This document shows, piece by piece, positions 44,595-56,294 of a DNA stretch of 64,000 bases. The translations under genes and the position numbers were made by a program. The DNA lies in NCBI GenBank assembly GCA_911728455.2, contig OU452232.1, positions 4,472,501-4,536,500 of the forward strand. Reading direction: 5' to 3'. The DNA comes from Marthasterias glacialis (taxonomy: Eukaryota > Echinodermata > Asteroidea > Forcipulatida > Asteriidae). The notes beneath the pieces are model-generated. The model was given only the letters and a program-made list of their open reading frames with translations. It was not told the origin of the DNA and ran no database searches. The first letter of the stretch is position 1, and each line of letters opens with the position of its first letter.

Positions 44595-47500
44595 TTACCA
44601 AGATGACCTCTTCACTCCAGACATGTGATTGGCATCTGCAACTTGGCGCCACATGATACGACTGAGGCGCCAGCGGGGTAAGACGGAGCGAGGTCTCGAG
44701 GTGATAGCACAGCGGTTGCGTTGTCGCACCCAGCAGCTGTCCCTTGGAAAAGCAGCGATCTCACGGTCTGCTATCTCCTAGTGGGTAGGAAAACCATTTG
44801 TAATGAATATTATGCCGCATAGCACAGATCTACATGAAGCACTGCAGGACGACGGGTTTCTCAAACAAACACCAGACAAACACAGAAATGTTTTTTCCCC
44901 AAACTTTGGCATGCCGGAGGAAAACTAACATTGTGTTACAAACAAAATGTATCATCCATTTTGTGTAATTGTTGTTTTAAATACTTGTCATGCATTGTTC
45001 AGGAAGGAGTACTGCTCATAATAACTCTTGTTGTTTTTCCATATGTGGGCAACACGTGCAACCATATTGTTTATATCTTCGGTGCCACTTTTAACTTGTA
45101 ACTTTTAACATGCTTGTAAATTTTAACTTTTAACTTGCTACTTGTAACTTTTAACTTTTCTACTCTTGTATGGTTTTTGTGTAAAGCGCATCGATGCCGC
45201 TGCTTTTTGCGCTATATAAATCCTTGTTATATATAAATATATATTGTAGCACACTTCTATTTTGAGTTAGAGTTTAGCCGTGTTTGTTCAAACAGTATTG
45301 TTTTTGTAAAGCACCCTTCAACTCTTATGGTTTTACTTAATATTTGAAATCAGTTCAAATATTTGTTTCCGAAGGTGTTGTACATGTTTGTGCCTTGAGG
45401 CATTGAATAAAAATGCACAATACAAACAGCTGTTTTATCATACTGTTACAATAATTATAATATTAAGAAATACTGGAGCTCAGCTTCTCAAACACCGTAC
45501 ATTTTTATATTTACTGATTTATTTTTCATCATTCATAAGCTCCGGACACCGTCTCGAACGGTCTTGTCAATGACAGTACCACAGGGTTTATACTTTAGAC
45601 AGTCACAGTTTGGTTGACGTTACGGGAATACAGCTTCATGTACGAGTTTGGTCACCCATACCAGCTACATACATTGCATCTTTACGAATTTAATGTCAAC
45701 AGGCAAATATTGCTATTGCATTCAGGCCCCTACAAGCAATTTGGGTTTCTGTCTAGGTCCATTCCCTGGTCAAGGAGACCTTGGACTGTTTCACTGCTGG
45801 CTTGAAACAACATGCACTATAAGTGAATGGTAGCCACACGTAGGAATTCAAAGTTTTTACAGCGGAAACAAGTCTAAGTCCAACAAGGTTGGTGATTAAG
45901 TACTTTTTCTTAAAAATGTGCAAATTTTGTGTAGGTGCAGTGATACTCAAGAACATAGAACATGGTGCGAGTGCATTGATAAAGATGTACAAAAATAGTT
46001 ACTTATAATACAACAGTATGATTCAAACTAAAGAGATGTACTGCAAAGTTTGTAAATTAATACAATCTGACTTTTAAAAACGTTTGATGTTTGACAATTT
46101 GGCTCAAAAGCGTCAAGGAAGATTCAGGCCTGATTGCGTTGTTCTTGAAAGGGGAAGGGCACCAAGGCATTTTCTTCTTGATAAAGGGCACCTCTATGAG
46201 AAAATTGTAAATTTCTGATGGAACATTTCAAGGGCACCAAGGCAATGACCAGGGGCAACGGAGGCAGTTGCCTTCGTTGCGTCCGTGAAGTATCATGCCT
46301 GACAAAAAAAACACGCGTGTTGGGTAAACTTTGTATTAGATAACAAAGTACACCTGTATAATGTCTCAAAACATATGTACAATGTACACAATGTGTCAGT
46401 GTTTCCCTCTAGCTAATGAACTGAGCTACATGTAGGTGGTAAAAATTAAGTTTGAAGATTGCAGCAACTCTGCGCGGTCTGGAAACTGACAAGAATGCAG
46501 CGCTCACACAAATGTGCAATGATTCCATCTGCACATCCAAATTTTGAGTTCATAAGAAAAATAGGTCAAGGAAAAAAGCCATCAAGAACACAACAATTTT
46601 GGATTAGTATTTCCTCTTCACAGCGAGGTGAAGGTATTGGCAAAAAAATGAGCGAAGTGGTCACTGAAAGATGCGAGGACGGCTGCCTCACGATTGAACG
46701 GGGTAATGGATTATTGATGGCACACACTAGCCAGTCTGTAAGTGTAAGGGTTAACGGACATACCTTGAGTTCATCTGGCAGAATGGTGTTCTTCCGAATG
46801 CAGTTGATTCGTCTCCTCTCGACACCGTACTCTTTGAAGAGTCTCCGCCGTTTCACATCTCGAAGCATCTTCCAATCGGCATAGTAAGGTCTGGATGGAA
46901 CCCTATCCGGCTTGGAGAACACACTCAGAACTGGAAGCTGTGACCACTGAAAGTAAACACCCACAGCAAATTCAATTGTAAGTGATTAAAAATTCTAGTT
47001 ACTTGGCTGAACTGTTTCAAAAATATCCAAGGAAGGACATAAAATGTAGGCAGCAGAGAGTTTGACTAACTTATGGGATGTTTTGGTAAAAATGCCAAGC
47101 TAATGTCATCATCATGGTGAGGACTGTGCATGTGCAGTGCACAGGTGTTGCTCAGTGACTACAGTTGCTGTTGGTAGGTTCGCATAAGTGCGCCACCTCC
47201 TTGGCATGCTTGGTATGGTTCTGTAGGTTGGTTGTTTTTTGTCCAATAGTAATGAAAGTGGAATGTCACGCCTAGTTACGTGACCAAACAGTTGTAGCCG
47301 CTGTTTGCGAAGCGTTGTTGTTGCTGGTGGGACATTGCTTAGGTGATAAAGTTCAGCATTAATGATGTGCTCAGGGTAGATGATATTCAGTGTATAGCGT
47401 ACAGTGTAGCAAAGCTCAAGCTAATGTAACCAAGCAATTGACCCAATTCACCTGACGGCATCATCACAATAATCTTGGTTGCGCCATTTTGGTGGTCAAT

Positions 47501-50500
47501 GTCACTGAGTTATTCCGTGAAGTGCGCATTTTAGGGGATGCAGCATTTACACATAAACATATTGACCACCAAAATGGTGAGCGTGGCACAGTCGGCGCGT
47601 GTGACATGCGTGCAAGGGGTCAATAGGCCAAACCTACTACATTTCTAAAGGTTTATTCTATAAAATTTCTGCAGAGCAACTAAAGGTCAAATTGCAGGTT
47701 ACATGCAAGTTGAAAATGTAAAAATTCAAAAAATAAGTTAGAAACTACACAGATACATGTATAAAAACAGGCCTTGAACTTCCCTCTTAAAGAGGCACTG
47801 CAGTTTTCCTCTAGTCAGGGTCACTTCTATGAGGAAAATGTAAATTTGTTTTTGGAACTTTGCAAACGGCACCACAACAAAAGCACAGGGGACCACGGCA
47901 ATTGCTGTGGGTGCCGTGGGTTAATTCGAGGCCTGTAAAAATCAAAAGGGCACAAAACATGAAGTTTGATTGCCACTTAAGAAACTGACCCGCACGTACT
48001 ACATGTAGGTGTGCATACTCCAAGATGCCTCAAAATCTCCCATAATAATACGTGCACAACGGTGAAGTTACCCATGCCACACTTTCCTGTCATTGTCATG
48101 ATTGTATTTGTGTGCAGACGTGTGATCAATCAGTGCCGAAGATTGCCACTGCAGAAATTGACCAAGGTTGAAAACCTTACAAATGTACATGTATCTCTTC
48201 CAACAGGGACAGGGTACAATGTACATGTAGGTTGGCCCAAATTTCATTGCATCTGATCGTATTTTGGACCGCATGAGGGCGCTTTCAATGTGTATCTGCC
48301 CCCCGTGAGGTTATGTGTGATCGCCAAAATCCAATCATCAGTTTCAAGATGGCGGTATCCGTTAAACGGCTTTTGGGCAATTTGGCTCTACTTTCTCCAC
48401 ATATGCTTGTGTCTGCATCAAAATACCTCTGGGGACTGTGGCATAGTGAGGTATGGGTTGGTTATCTCGAGAAACATGCTATAAAGCATGTAAAGAGAGA
48501 AGTGTACATAGGCGTAGAAGGGTTGCATAATGTACTTTCCCTTTTTAATAATTATGTTTAAAATTTAAAAAGCTTTCTATCTAATATTAGATAGAAAGCT
48601 TTTTAAATTTAAAAACATAATTATGAATGATCAGACTAGTATTTAGTAGGTAGTATCCTGGAATTCAGGATAGTAAAATCGGTAACAAAAACAAGTCAAA
48701 CTTTGGCAAGCGCAGTAGTTAACTAGTATACAAATATTGAGTGGTTCAGGGTGCAATGGGAGGAATATTATCATAAGGTAAAATTTTGACTGTTCCATTT
48801 CACGAGTTGAAGCCGAGTGAAATGAAACAGTCAAAATTTTACCGAGCGATAATATTCCTCCCGTTTCACGAATTAAAGTCACTACTGACATATTGATCCT
48901 TGTCATTTGATTTTTTCACAATAAACAAAAAAGTCAAAACAAACACGGTTCCTCGTCCACCCCACACTCTGAAAATTCTTTAAAAAAACTTCAAAACAAC
49001 GTGGAAGACTCCATGTACAAATGTAGACGTACTCCTAGTGCGCTTGATAACAAACTTATCTTCGAACAAATTTGACGCATGCTGGAGGTAGAACAGCGCA
49101 ATACACGGGGTGTGGTAACATTAAAACCTTTTGCACAGGTTCCTTTGTTTTAGCAGCAGCGCTCTACTGCATGAAATCATTGGGAACAAGGATGATATTA
49201 CCCGGGAGTAATATTGAATGTCATGTGATGTAAGTTCCACCAATCAAATGACAAGGATCTGTATGCCAGTTATACAATGTATAACACTAGCTAGTTAGTA
49301 AAGACAGCCAGGCACAACATGTACATGTAGCTGCATGACTTGTGATAAAGAATCGTTTTTTAATAAGTTAAAAACACTTTTTTTTTACAGAGTGAAGGTT
49401 AATTGGATATTATGACTCCTTACACCTATCTAAGGGGTTTACAGTAAACTGATCTTCTAAGTTCTAATGTGTTTTATCAGTGCATTTTAAACGAGTTGTT
49501 GCATGTTCGCAGGGACCGGCAGTTGTTGGGTTTTTTTTTTAGTGCAACCCGACACAGTTACTATGACACAGAATGTAGGTCTCTTCGTACCCAAAGTTGT
49601 TTCGTACCCAAGTAAAGTAGGCCTAGTTTCGTACCCAGCAGGGTTCATATTTTGTATAGCACAGTGTCAGTGACAAATATAACACAATGACCGCCTTGGA
49701 GATCAAAAGGCCTAGCATGGATGGTAGGAACACGCCGAGTAGTTTCGTGACGGCGAGTCATAAATTTGAGCCTACATTGTTTGTAAGTTGATTGACGGCA
49801 ATTCCGTGGCAGAACTTTTGGGGTTAAATACATCATACATGTATTGTAGGCCTACTCTCATTCAATAGAGTCTCACTAAAAAATTTCTCTCCGTCATGCT
49901 AGTAATTTTTGTTTCTAAACCTGCTGTTAACAAAATCCCACAATTGCTAGCCCCACTAGTGTGGCAAGGATCGGTTGAATCCTTAGCCACACGTCCAAGC
50001 CTATCTTTTGTGCAGCTCGTCCCCCAATCCGCCGCATCGAAACCTAACGGGTGCAGCACTGGATTTTAATTAACCAACTAAATGTGTTCACGTACCTCTT
50101 AGCTTCCCTCCGGTACTTCGGCTGTTGAAGTTACTAACCTTATTAAGGGCAAATATTCATTTGTATTTTGCTCAAAATTACACCACACAAATAGATATCG
50201 GCTAGCGATCGGGGCCACTTTGATTACCCAGAATGCAATGCCATCAGGAAGTCAAGGGTGGTGCAAGAGTGCAAAAACAATTTCAGAATGGAGTCAGAAA
50301 AAGTGCACTTACCAAACTATGCGTGTATGCAACCGATGCCACGCATTAGTAGATTTGGTGCATGCACTTTTTCTGACTCCATGCATTCTGTATTCTAAGC
50401 TGTTTCATTAGCTGAAGCTGTCACGTGAAACAGTCGCTGAATTGTTTTTGCACTCTCGTGCCACCCGTGATGTATTTTTTTGATTACCCGGCATTGCATT

Positions 50501-52160
50501 CTGGGTAATCAAAATGGCCCCAATCGCTAGCCGATATCTATTTGTGTGGAGTAATTTTGAGCAAAATACAAATGATTATTTGCCCTTAATAAGATTAGTA
50601 ATTTCAACAGCCGAAGTACTGGAGGGAAGCTAAGAGGTACGTGGACACATTTAGTTGGTTAAAATCCAGCGCCGCACCCGTTAGGTTTCGGTGCGGCGGA
50701 TTGGGGGACAAGCTGCACAAAAGATAGGCTTGCCCTAGACCCAGTAACTGGGGCGCTGTACTCCTCTTTTGAGATTTTTGACATTATCTGTCGTACTAGC
50801 GCCCCAGTCCGTGGTATATATGGAAAGTGCTCCGATTCGGAGTCCGAAGCGGTTTTTTTCTGAATCAGTTACAAAATTGTCAAAATTGCAACAAGGACTC
50901 GACAGAATTGCTTGAAAATCGCCTACTGGCTTCTCCAAGTATCTACGGTGAAATAAAATGCAGTTAATTGTACTCACGATCATTTTTGGTCCTCCAAATC
51001 GATGATTTTTAGCCCACTATCACGCATATATAGAATTTGCCGTTAGAATCGCCATTTTGAATGTGATACTCAACGACCGTTTCCTTATGTCTGAAACGCT
51101 GCGAGGATTGCGTGTTCGCTGAGGCCCTGACTTTCATATTGTTTTCCGCGCAGTCAACGCAGGATACCAGGCTGTGTGTAGCGCCAATGTTCGCTGATGC
51201 CCGGACATTCATATTGATTCGCGCAGTCAACGCAGGATACCAGGCTACACAGCTGGTATCCTGCATTGACTGCGCAAATCAATATGAATGTCAGGGCGTC
51301 AGTGAACATTGGCGCTACACACAGCCTGGTATCCTGCGTTGACTGCGCGGAAAACAATATGAAAGTCAGGGCCTCAGCGAACACGCAATCCTCGCAGCGT
51401 TTTAGACATAAGGAAACGGTCGTTGAGTATCACATTCAAAATGGCGATTCTAACGGCAAATTTGATATATGCGTGATAGTGGGCTAAAAATCATCGATTT
51501 GGAGGACCAAAAATGATCGTGAGTACAATTAACTGCATTTTATTTCACCGTAGATACTTGGAGAAGCCAGTAGGCGATTTTCAAGCAATTCTGTCGAGTC
51601 CTTGTTGCAATTTTGACAATTTTGTAACTGATTCAGAAAAAAACCGCTTCGGACTCCGAATCGGAGCACTTTCCATATATACCACGGACTGGGGCGCTAG
51701 TACGACAGATAATGTCAAAAATCTCAAAAGAGGAGTACAGCGCCCCAGTTACTGGGTCTAGGCTTGCCCTTGGACGTGTGGCTAAGGATTCAACCGATGT
51801 CAAAAATCCTTGCCACACTAGTGGGGCTAGATTCATCTGGGTAAGGTCGAAACATAGAGCAAGAACCTTGCTCTATGGTCGAAACGACTTTGAAGTCTTG
51901 GGTACGAAATTCGACCTGCTTCGCTTCGCAAATTCGGTAACGACACTCACGGACAAGACGAGCAAGTGTGGGAGGAATAATGAGATAATTTCCGAGCTTA
52001 AAAATTCGCCTTGCCCTATTAAATGATACATATACATTGCCAAGACAACATTGTGTTAAATGCTTAATAACTTCATGAGGAAAAACAATACCTTCTGGCC
52101 GCTTTCATGGACGAAACACGTTACTTTCCTCACAAGAGTTGCACAAATTCCGGACGCCAT
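44595..52160 (-). CDS. MRPS14: Mitochondrial ribosomal protein S14 (uS14m)
   Basis: Reading the minus strand, exons are 52160-52092, 46946-46764 and 44777-44595, all phase 0, giving 144 residues. The protein is a small-subunit component of the mitochondrial ribosome. Exon 1 ([20 protein letters not shown]) looks like a mitochondrial targeting sequence. Exon 2 has [17 protein letters not shown] and [18 protein letters not shown], and exon 3 has [32 protein letters not shown] and the terminal SGVKRSSW. These match the order and spacing of animal MRPS14 as I remember it. The length is slightly above the roughly 128 residues of the human protein, mainly at the N-terminus. Intron 1 is 5.1 kb and filled with foldback elements. 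Immediately after the stop, a tandem array repeats the terminal codons. The exon 1 assignment rests on phase, a donor AAG|GTATTG and targeting-peptide character. Confidence 0.9.
47443..47625. repeat. Inverted-repeat element, family G (copy 5)
   Basis: TTGACCCAATTCACCTGACG at the left and GCATGCAAGGGGTCAATA-type sequence at the right, with mirrored CCATTTTGGTGGTCAAT and ATTGACCACCAAAATGG arms. It lies in intron 1 of MRPS14. Confidence 0.7.
48349..48450 (+). CDS. Candidate first exon of an unrecognised gene inside MRPS14 intron 1
   Basis: CAAGATGGCGG gives a good initiation context. Thirty-four codons ([13 protein letters not shown]) are then followed by a donor GAG|GTATGG in phase 0. The N-terminus is basic and hydrophobic, like a mitochondrial presequence. 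No downstream plus-strand exon was found to pair with it. It might be a nested gene, a processed fragment or chance. Confidence 0.25.
48549..48624. repeat. Near-perfect 76-bp AT-rich hairpin
   Basis: The arm AAAAGCTTTCTATCTAAT is followed directly by ATTAGATAGAAAGCTTTT, extended outwards by AATTATGTTT and AAACATAATT. No loop of note. It lies in MRPS14 intron 1. Confidence 0.85.
48757..48862. repeat. 106-bp foldback element
   Basis: GGGAGGAATATTATCATAAG and GTAAAATTTTGACTGTTCC are mirrored by GAAACAGTCAAAATTTTACC and ATAATATTCCTCCC. It lies in MRPS14 intron 1. Confidence 0.8.
49947..51830. mobile_element. Large foldback element interrupted by a second palindrome
   Basis: The left arm (from CTAGCCCCACTAGTGTGGC at 49947 to about 50316) is mirrored from about 50362 to 50735 and then resumes at 51770, ending GCCACACTAGTGGGGCTAG at 51830. 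The gap in the right arm is the element 50736-51760. Without it, the foldback is about 850 bp with a loop of about 45 bp. No transposase is seen. Confidence 0.8.
50736..51760. mobile_element. 1025-bp almost complete palindrome with 9-bp target duplication
   Basis: Termini are TAGACCCAGTAACTGGGGC, and GGCTTGCCC is duplicated at 50727-50735 and 51761-51769. The arms, about 500 bp each, mirror each other through a centre near 51250. Each arm contains two copies of CGCAGTCAACGCAGGATACC. Open frames inside appear twice, once per strand, and are not genes. Confidence 0.88.
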
Positions 52161-52169
52161 GTTGCAAGT

Positions 52170-53030
52170 TGAGCTTGAGGAACAGCGCCCTCAAGAGTTT
52201 CGATTAAATAACGCATTCTTATGGGTGGCGCTGTCGCAGAGTTTGTAAACAAAGTATGATTTAGTGTAAAATTCCCTACACGGTGCACTACACGAAAAAC
52301 AGAAAACCATACGCCGAGCCTCTGAATAAAATGTAAACTCACATTTTTTTCTTTAAATCAAAGATTTGAAGGTCATGGCTTTTATGGATTGTTGATAGTC
52401 CAGTATTGTGCCCCTGCGGTTGTTGACTTTCAACCTGGAGCATTTTGGGTGCACTAGCTAGCCCTTTATAAATTGCCCTTATTTGCTAAAAAGTGTAGGG
52501 TCATTTGTCCAAGATGGAGTCTGGCCAGTTTACTCGTTCAGTGGTGTTTGTTTGTTTGTTTGTTTGTTTGTTTGTTTGTTTGTTTGTTTTTTATTTATTT
52601 ATTTATTGTGGATGAGCCTACCAACGATTCTCAACGGCTAATCTACTAAAAATTTAAAAGAAAAATGATGTTTAGTTGGCAGAAAATATATTTGATTTGT
52701 TTTCAAGAGACTGAGGGACATTAAAATAGTTTTTGTAGTATTTTTGAATATTTGGCGTTATTGCTAGTTATGGAGAGCTCATTAGTGTAGTACCCCTGTA
52801 TAGATCAGATGTACTTTCTAGATTCAATGAAGTTGGTTTGTTTCACTGCGAAGGACTTGTTCAGTGAATTCTAAGAAAGGTAGCCTATTATGACATAGGC
52901 CTTAGGTGCTCAGGAATGCATTCTTTAGGGGCCTAAACCCCCTGCAGTGCTGTGAGAAATTTGGTTAGTGGGTCGGGGAGGGGGAGGGCACGGTGGGGAG
53001 GGCGTAGACCCCGGTGGGGAGGGGGGTAGG
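52170..53030. other. Upstream region of MRPS14
   Basis: The MRPS14 promoter should lie just right of 52160 (minus strand). GCGCCCTC and GGTGGCGCTGTCGC words sit within 70 bp, but no TATA box, consistent with a housekeeping promoter. Further right there is a microsatellite and a GGGGAGGG-rich tract near 52975. Confidence 0.4.
52538..52605. repeat. GTTT/ATTT tetranucleotide microsatellite
   Basis: About 12 units of GTTT are followed by ATTT units. Confidence 0.85.
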
Positions 53031-53035
53031 CCCCT

Positions 53036-53196
53036 ATAGACCTTATGCACATGACGTCATTTGAGTAGGGCGCCCTCGCCTAGAGGTCAAAATGAGGTTG
53101 TTCATTGGCCAATCCTGTGCGCCGCGCGTACAAATCTCATCGTCGATTTACCTCTAAGATGGCGGCGTGATGACGTCAATGCATAAGGTCTATTGT
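53036..53196. repeat. Inverted-repeat element, family F (best copy)
   Basis: AATAGACCTTATGCA-type termini occur at both ends (TATAGACCTTATGCACATGA on the left, inverted GCATAAGGTCTATT on the right), flanking paired GACGTCA sites. About 160 bp and non-coding. Confidence 0.75.
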
Positions 53197-53199
53197 AAA

Positions 53200-54890
53200 C
53201 GCATGCGTATAATAAATACAAAAATCAGTGCCTATGGTGAGCCCTGAAATTGCGCCCCTGTACAACCATCTGACAAGACAGATCATACATCTGAAGAAAA
53301 TTTGTTTTTCATTATCCGAGGATGGCAGTTGTCTGACAGAAACTACTCAGTGGCACCCCCCCCCCCCCCCCCACCAACACACACACATGTTCTCATTTTT
53401 TGCATCCTTGTGGAGACCTCTATTGTTCTTTCCTTTGTCCCTGTACTTAATATTTTCTCATAGACTTTGTACACAAATTTCCTTGTGGAGCATCCCTCTC
53501 TTTAGAATTCCCCTGTGGAGACCAATTGTTCTTGCGCTTCCCTTTTGTTATAGGACTCCACAAGGGAACGACGAACTCGAGCACACACAAGAGTGGCGCC
53601 AGGGTGCATGTCATACCAGACGACACTAATTGTAACATTTCACGTCACTCAAATACTTTTTGGTTCATTCGTTTTTATTTCCGCATGTTTTTTCTCATTT
53701 CTTTTTTTTTTACTCATCATAGTCTTACTTAAATTCACACACTATTTACAGAAAGTCTGATTGAAATCATACCAATTATTTTTCTAGAAATAAAGTATTT
53801 TTCAGCTCTTAAAAATGACAATACTGATGATCTTTACAAAAGATCGACCATGTACATTTCAGGACATTTCCGGATAAGCTTCCCCGTAGTTTATTGGAAT
53901 TTTTACATTTTAACTCAACGACTCATCAAAGAACTTGTTGAATAATAATTTGCCTTTACCCACTTTACTTCAATTATCAAAAAGGTTCTTTACATTATGT
54001 GAAGTCTGCCCGCCAGTGCACAACTTATGCCTGCTAACCTTTGACCAAACAGTGGTATTTTGCATCATCTGTGCGCATACTGCAAAGACCTAACCACGAG
54101 CAAAACTAAACTGGACAATAGAAACACACAACTGTTCTTACCTAAAAAACAATTTAAATAAAAGGTTACCAGGAAAACTACCATGTTTTAGTGTACAGTT
54201 TACATCTGGTGTCCTGCTGCTTACTTTTGCTTAGCAGAAATGTTTTTAAGCACAAATATCTACTTTGCTATTGTGCCACAAAACAGGTACGTAGGTGCAG
54301 ACATAGTTGTATAATACACGCGATAGATAAGACAAAAGAGGACCTAAAACAGTACAAGATTGTCAGTCATCGTAAACAATTGATCAATCTAAAAGCTTAC
54401 CAATTAACCACTACCCAAACCCCAGGTGAATATTTCCATCTGAACGCTTTACATCCGTAAAAAAAAAAGGCATTTTGGAGACACAAAATCACCACTGCGG
54501 GTTAATCCGAATGCCAAAATAGAGAAACAGAAACAGCACAAAATGCACATAAGAATCCATAGTAAAACTTGTCGCTGTTTTTCAATTTTGATGATTTTTT
54601 TGACGAGGTTGGTTGAATTGTGTGTTATTGAAAACTAGATGGTGAAAGTGCATCTTTAAACAATACTGTCATAAACCTTAAAATACAAGCAAAAAAGTCT
54701 TACAGGTAAAGTGTAGGATTGGTAAAGCTGACAGTGCAGTGTTCTTTCTTTGTGTGATTCAGTACAAACAGTAAAAAACAAACCAGTGAAAATTTGGGCT
54801 CATCCCGCCGTCCAAGTCAGGAGAAAATAATGAAAAACCGTGCACTCTTTTCGGCATGCAAACACATTGTCCTTAACTTCGTTTGTTACA
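53200..54890. other. Intergenic, nothing recognised
   Basis: A poly-C tract at 53357 and scattered T runs. Open frames of up to 133 codons show no conserved motif. Confidence 0.5.
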
Positions 54891-54894
54891 ATCG

Positions 54895-55030
54895 AAATCA
54901 AAATCGGGGTCTTCACATTCTACTTTCTAGACTTTGGCAGTATTTCAGACAGAAATATTTCTATGGAAGATTGGTACTGGTATGAACGTCATACTCAGTC
55001 AGCTTTCAGACTGATACTAATAACAGCAAT
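54895..55030. repeat. Dispersed repeat, family I (copy 2)
   Basis: TCAAAATCGGGGTCTTCACA and GATTGGTACTGGTATGAACG, then CAGCTTTCAGACTGATACTA, match the copy at 8030. Confidence 0.55.
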
Positions 55031-55983
55031 TTTGGATGGATACCAATCCCGTATTCTACCTTTAAGTTTGGCCGTGTCCGAATCAGGCGACTTCGGCTAG
55101 GCCTACGGCTATTGCCTGCAGTGAAACGTTGAATATGCCCACTTCAGCAGCGACCCAGACAGCCACTAAGCCGAAGCCGTAACTCCGGAAACGGTAATTA
55201 GATTACACAACAGACTTTGTTGAACAGTGATAATAACACTTGTTGCAAGGTTGCCGACTTGTAATGGCAACTATAAAGTGATGCTCTGCAGAAATGAGTC
55301 TGATGTCGCTTATCCTGTTAACATGTAAACAGCGATTGAAAAAAAAAATCACCTTTTTTGTTTGCTTGCTAGTTTGTTTGCTTCTTAACATGTATCATTT
55401 GAGATGACGTTGAAATAAATAACAAATTTAAATCCCAAAACTGTTTTATTAACATTTTTGTCAACTATTTTGAGTCAAGTTGATAACCATTTTAACGTTA
55501 AAGCCTTTTTTCTCTCATAGGGCTTTTTGACACTCGTGAAAAAAAAACTATTTCAAAAAATCATAACAAATCAACACATTACACTTTAGGCGCTCTGACA
55601 TAAACCAATTGGAAGTTTCTTTCCATTCTCTTTCAAGCCATGTGAATAACTGACAAACCCATTATTGCCACACCAGACTCATTTCTGCAGAGCGGGTCAC
55701 AATAATTAACGGTGTCCCGTCCAGATTGAAACCGGAACTAAAATCTACACAGACGTGCGGACATCCGTAAACATTGTACTTTGTCAGTGTAAACTATTCG
55801 ACCTTTCTACCTTAAAGGTGCTAACTTCATCGTCGAAGTTTTTTCTGAACATTCAATACGTTGCATCGAATGACCACTGACGTTCATAATGATCTGAACA
55901 ACTCAACAAAACACCCTAAAAGTAGCTTAAAATGTGAACATTTTTTAACACGTTTAACATGTAATTATTGCAACAAAATTGTT

Positions 55984-56080
55984 AATGACCTTTCGTTTCG
56001 ACCCTAGCAGAGTCTTTCTCAAAGGCTAAAATAACCTTAGCCTTTGAGAAAGACTCAGCTAGGGTCAAAGGTTTTTGTAT
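55984..56080. repeat. 97-bp foldback element
   Basis: GACCCTAGCAGAGTCTTTCTC and AAAGGCTAAAATAA are mirrored by TTAGCCTTTGAGAAAGACTC and AGCTAGGGTC. It lies about 215 bp beyond the stop codon of the 56295 sulfotransferase. Confidence 0.8.
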
Positions 56081-56294
56081 TTACACCACAGGTCCTTTTG
56101 GTTGGTAGGCAGTTTGTAACAGCTAATTATATTTTCTCAAGTAATTATTGCTATAGCAGTGATTGTGATATCATTACGAAACTGTGTTAATTGTAGGTGG
56201 GGGCGCCCTTCGCCAGCTTGCGGCTCATTCGAGGAAAACGCAATGAGGATAAAACTAAAGATTCGTAACTATTACCGCGAGCAAAATGAGCTGT

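Noticed and set aside
46459..46884. 141-codon plus-strand open frame
   Set aside because: Antisense to MRPS14 exon 2, which has a clear family match on the minus strand.
51009..51761. Several 70-85 codon frames that appear twice
   Set aside because: They mirror each other because they lie in the arms of a palindrome; no protein motif.
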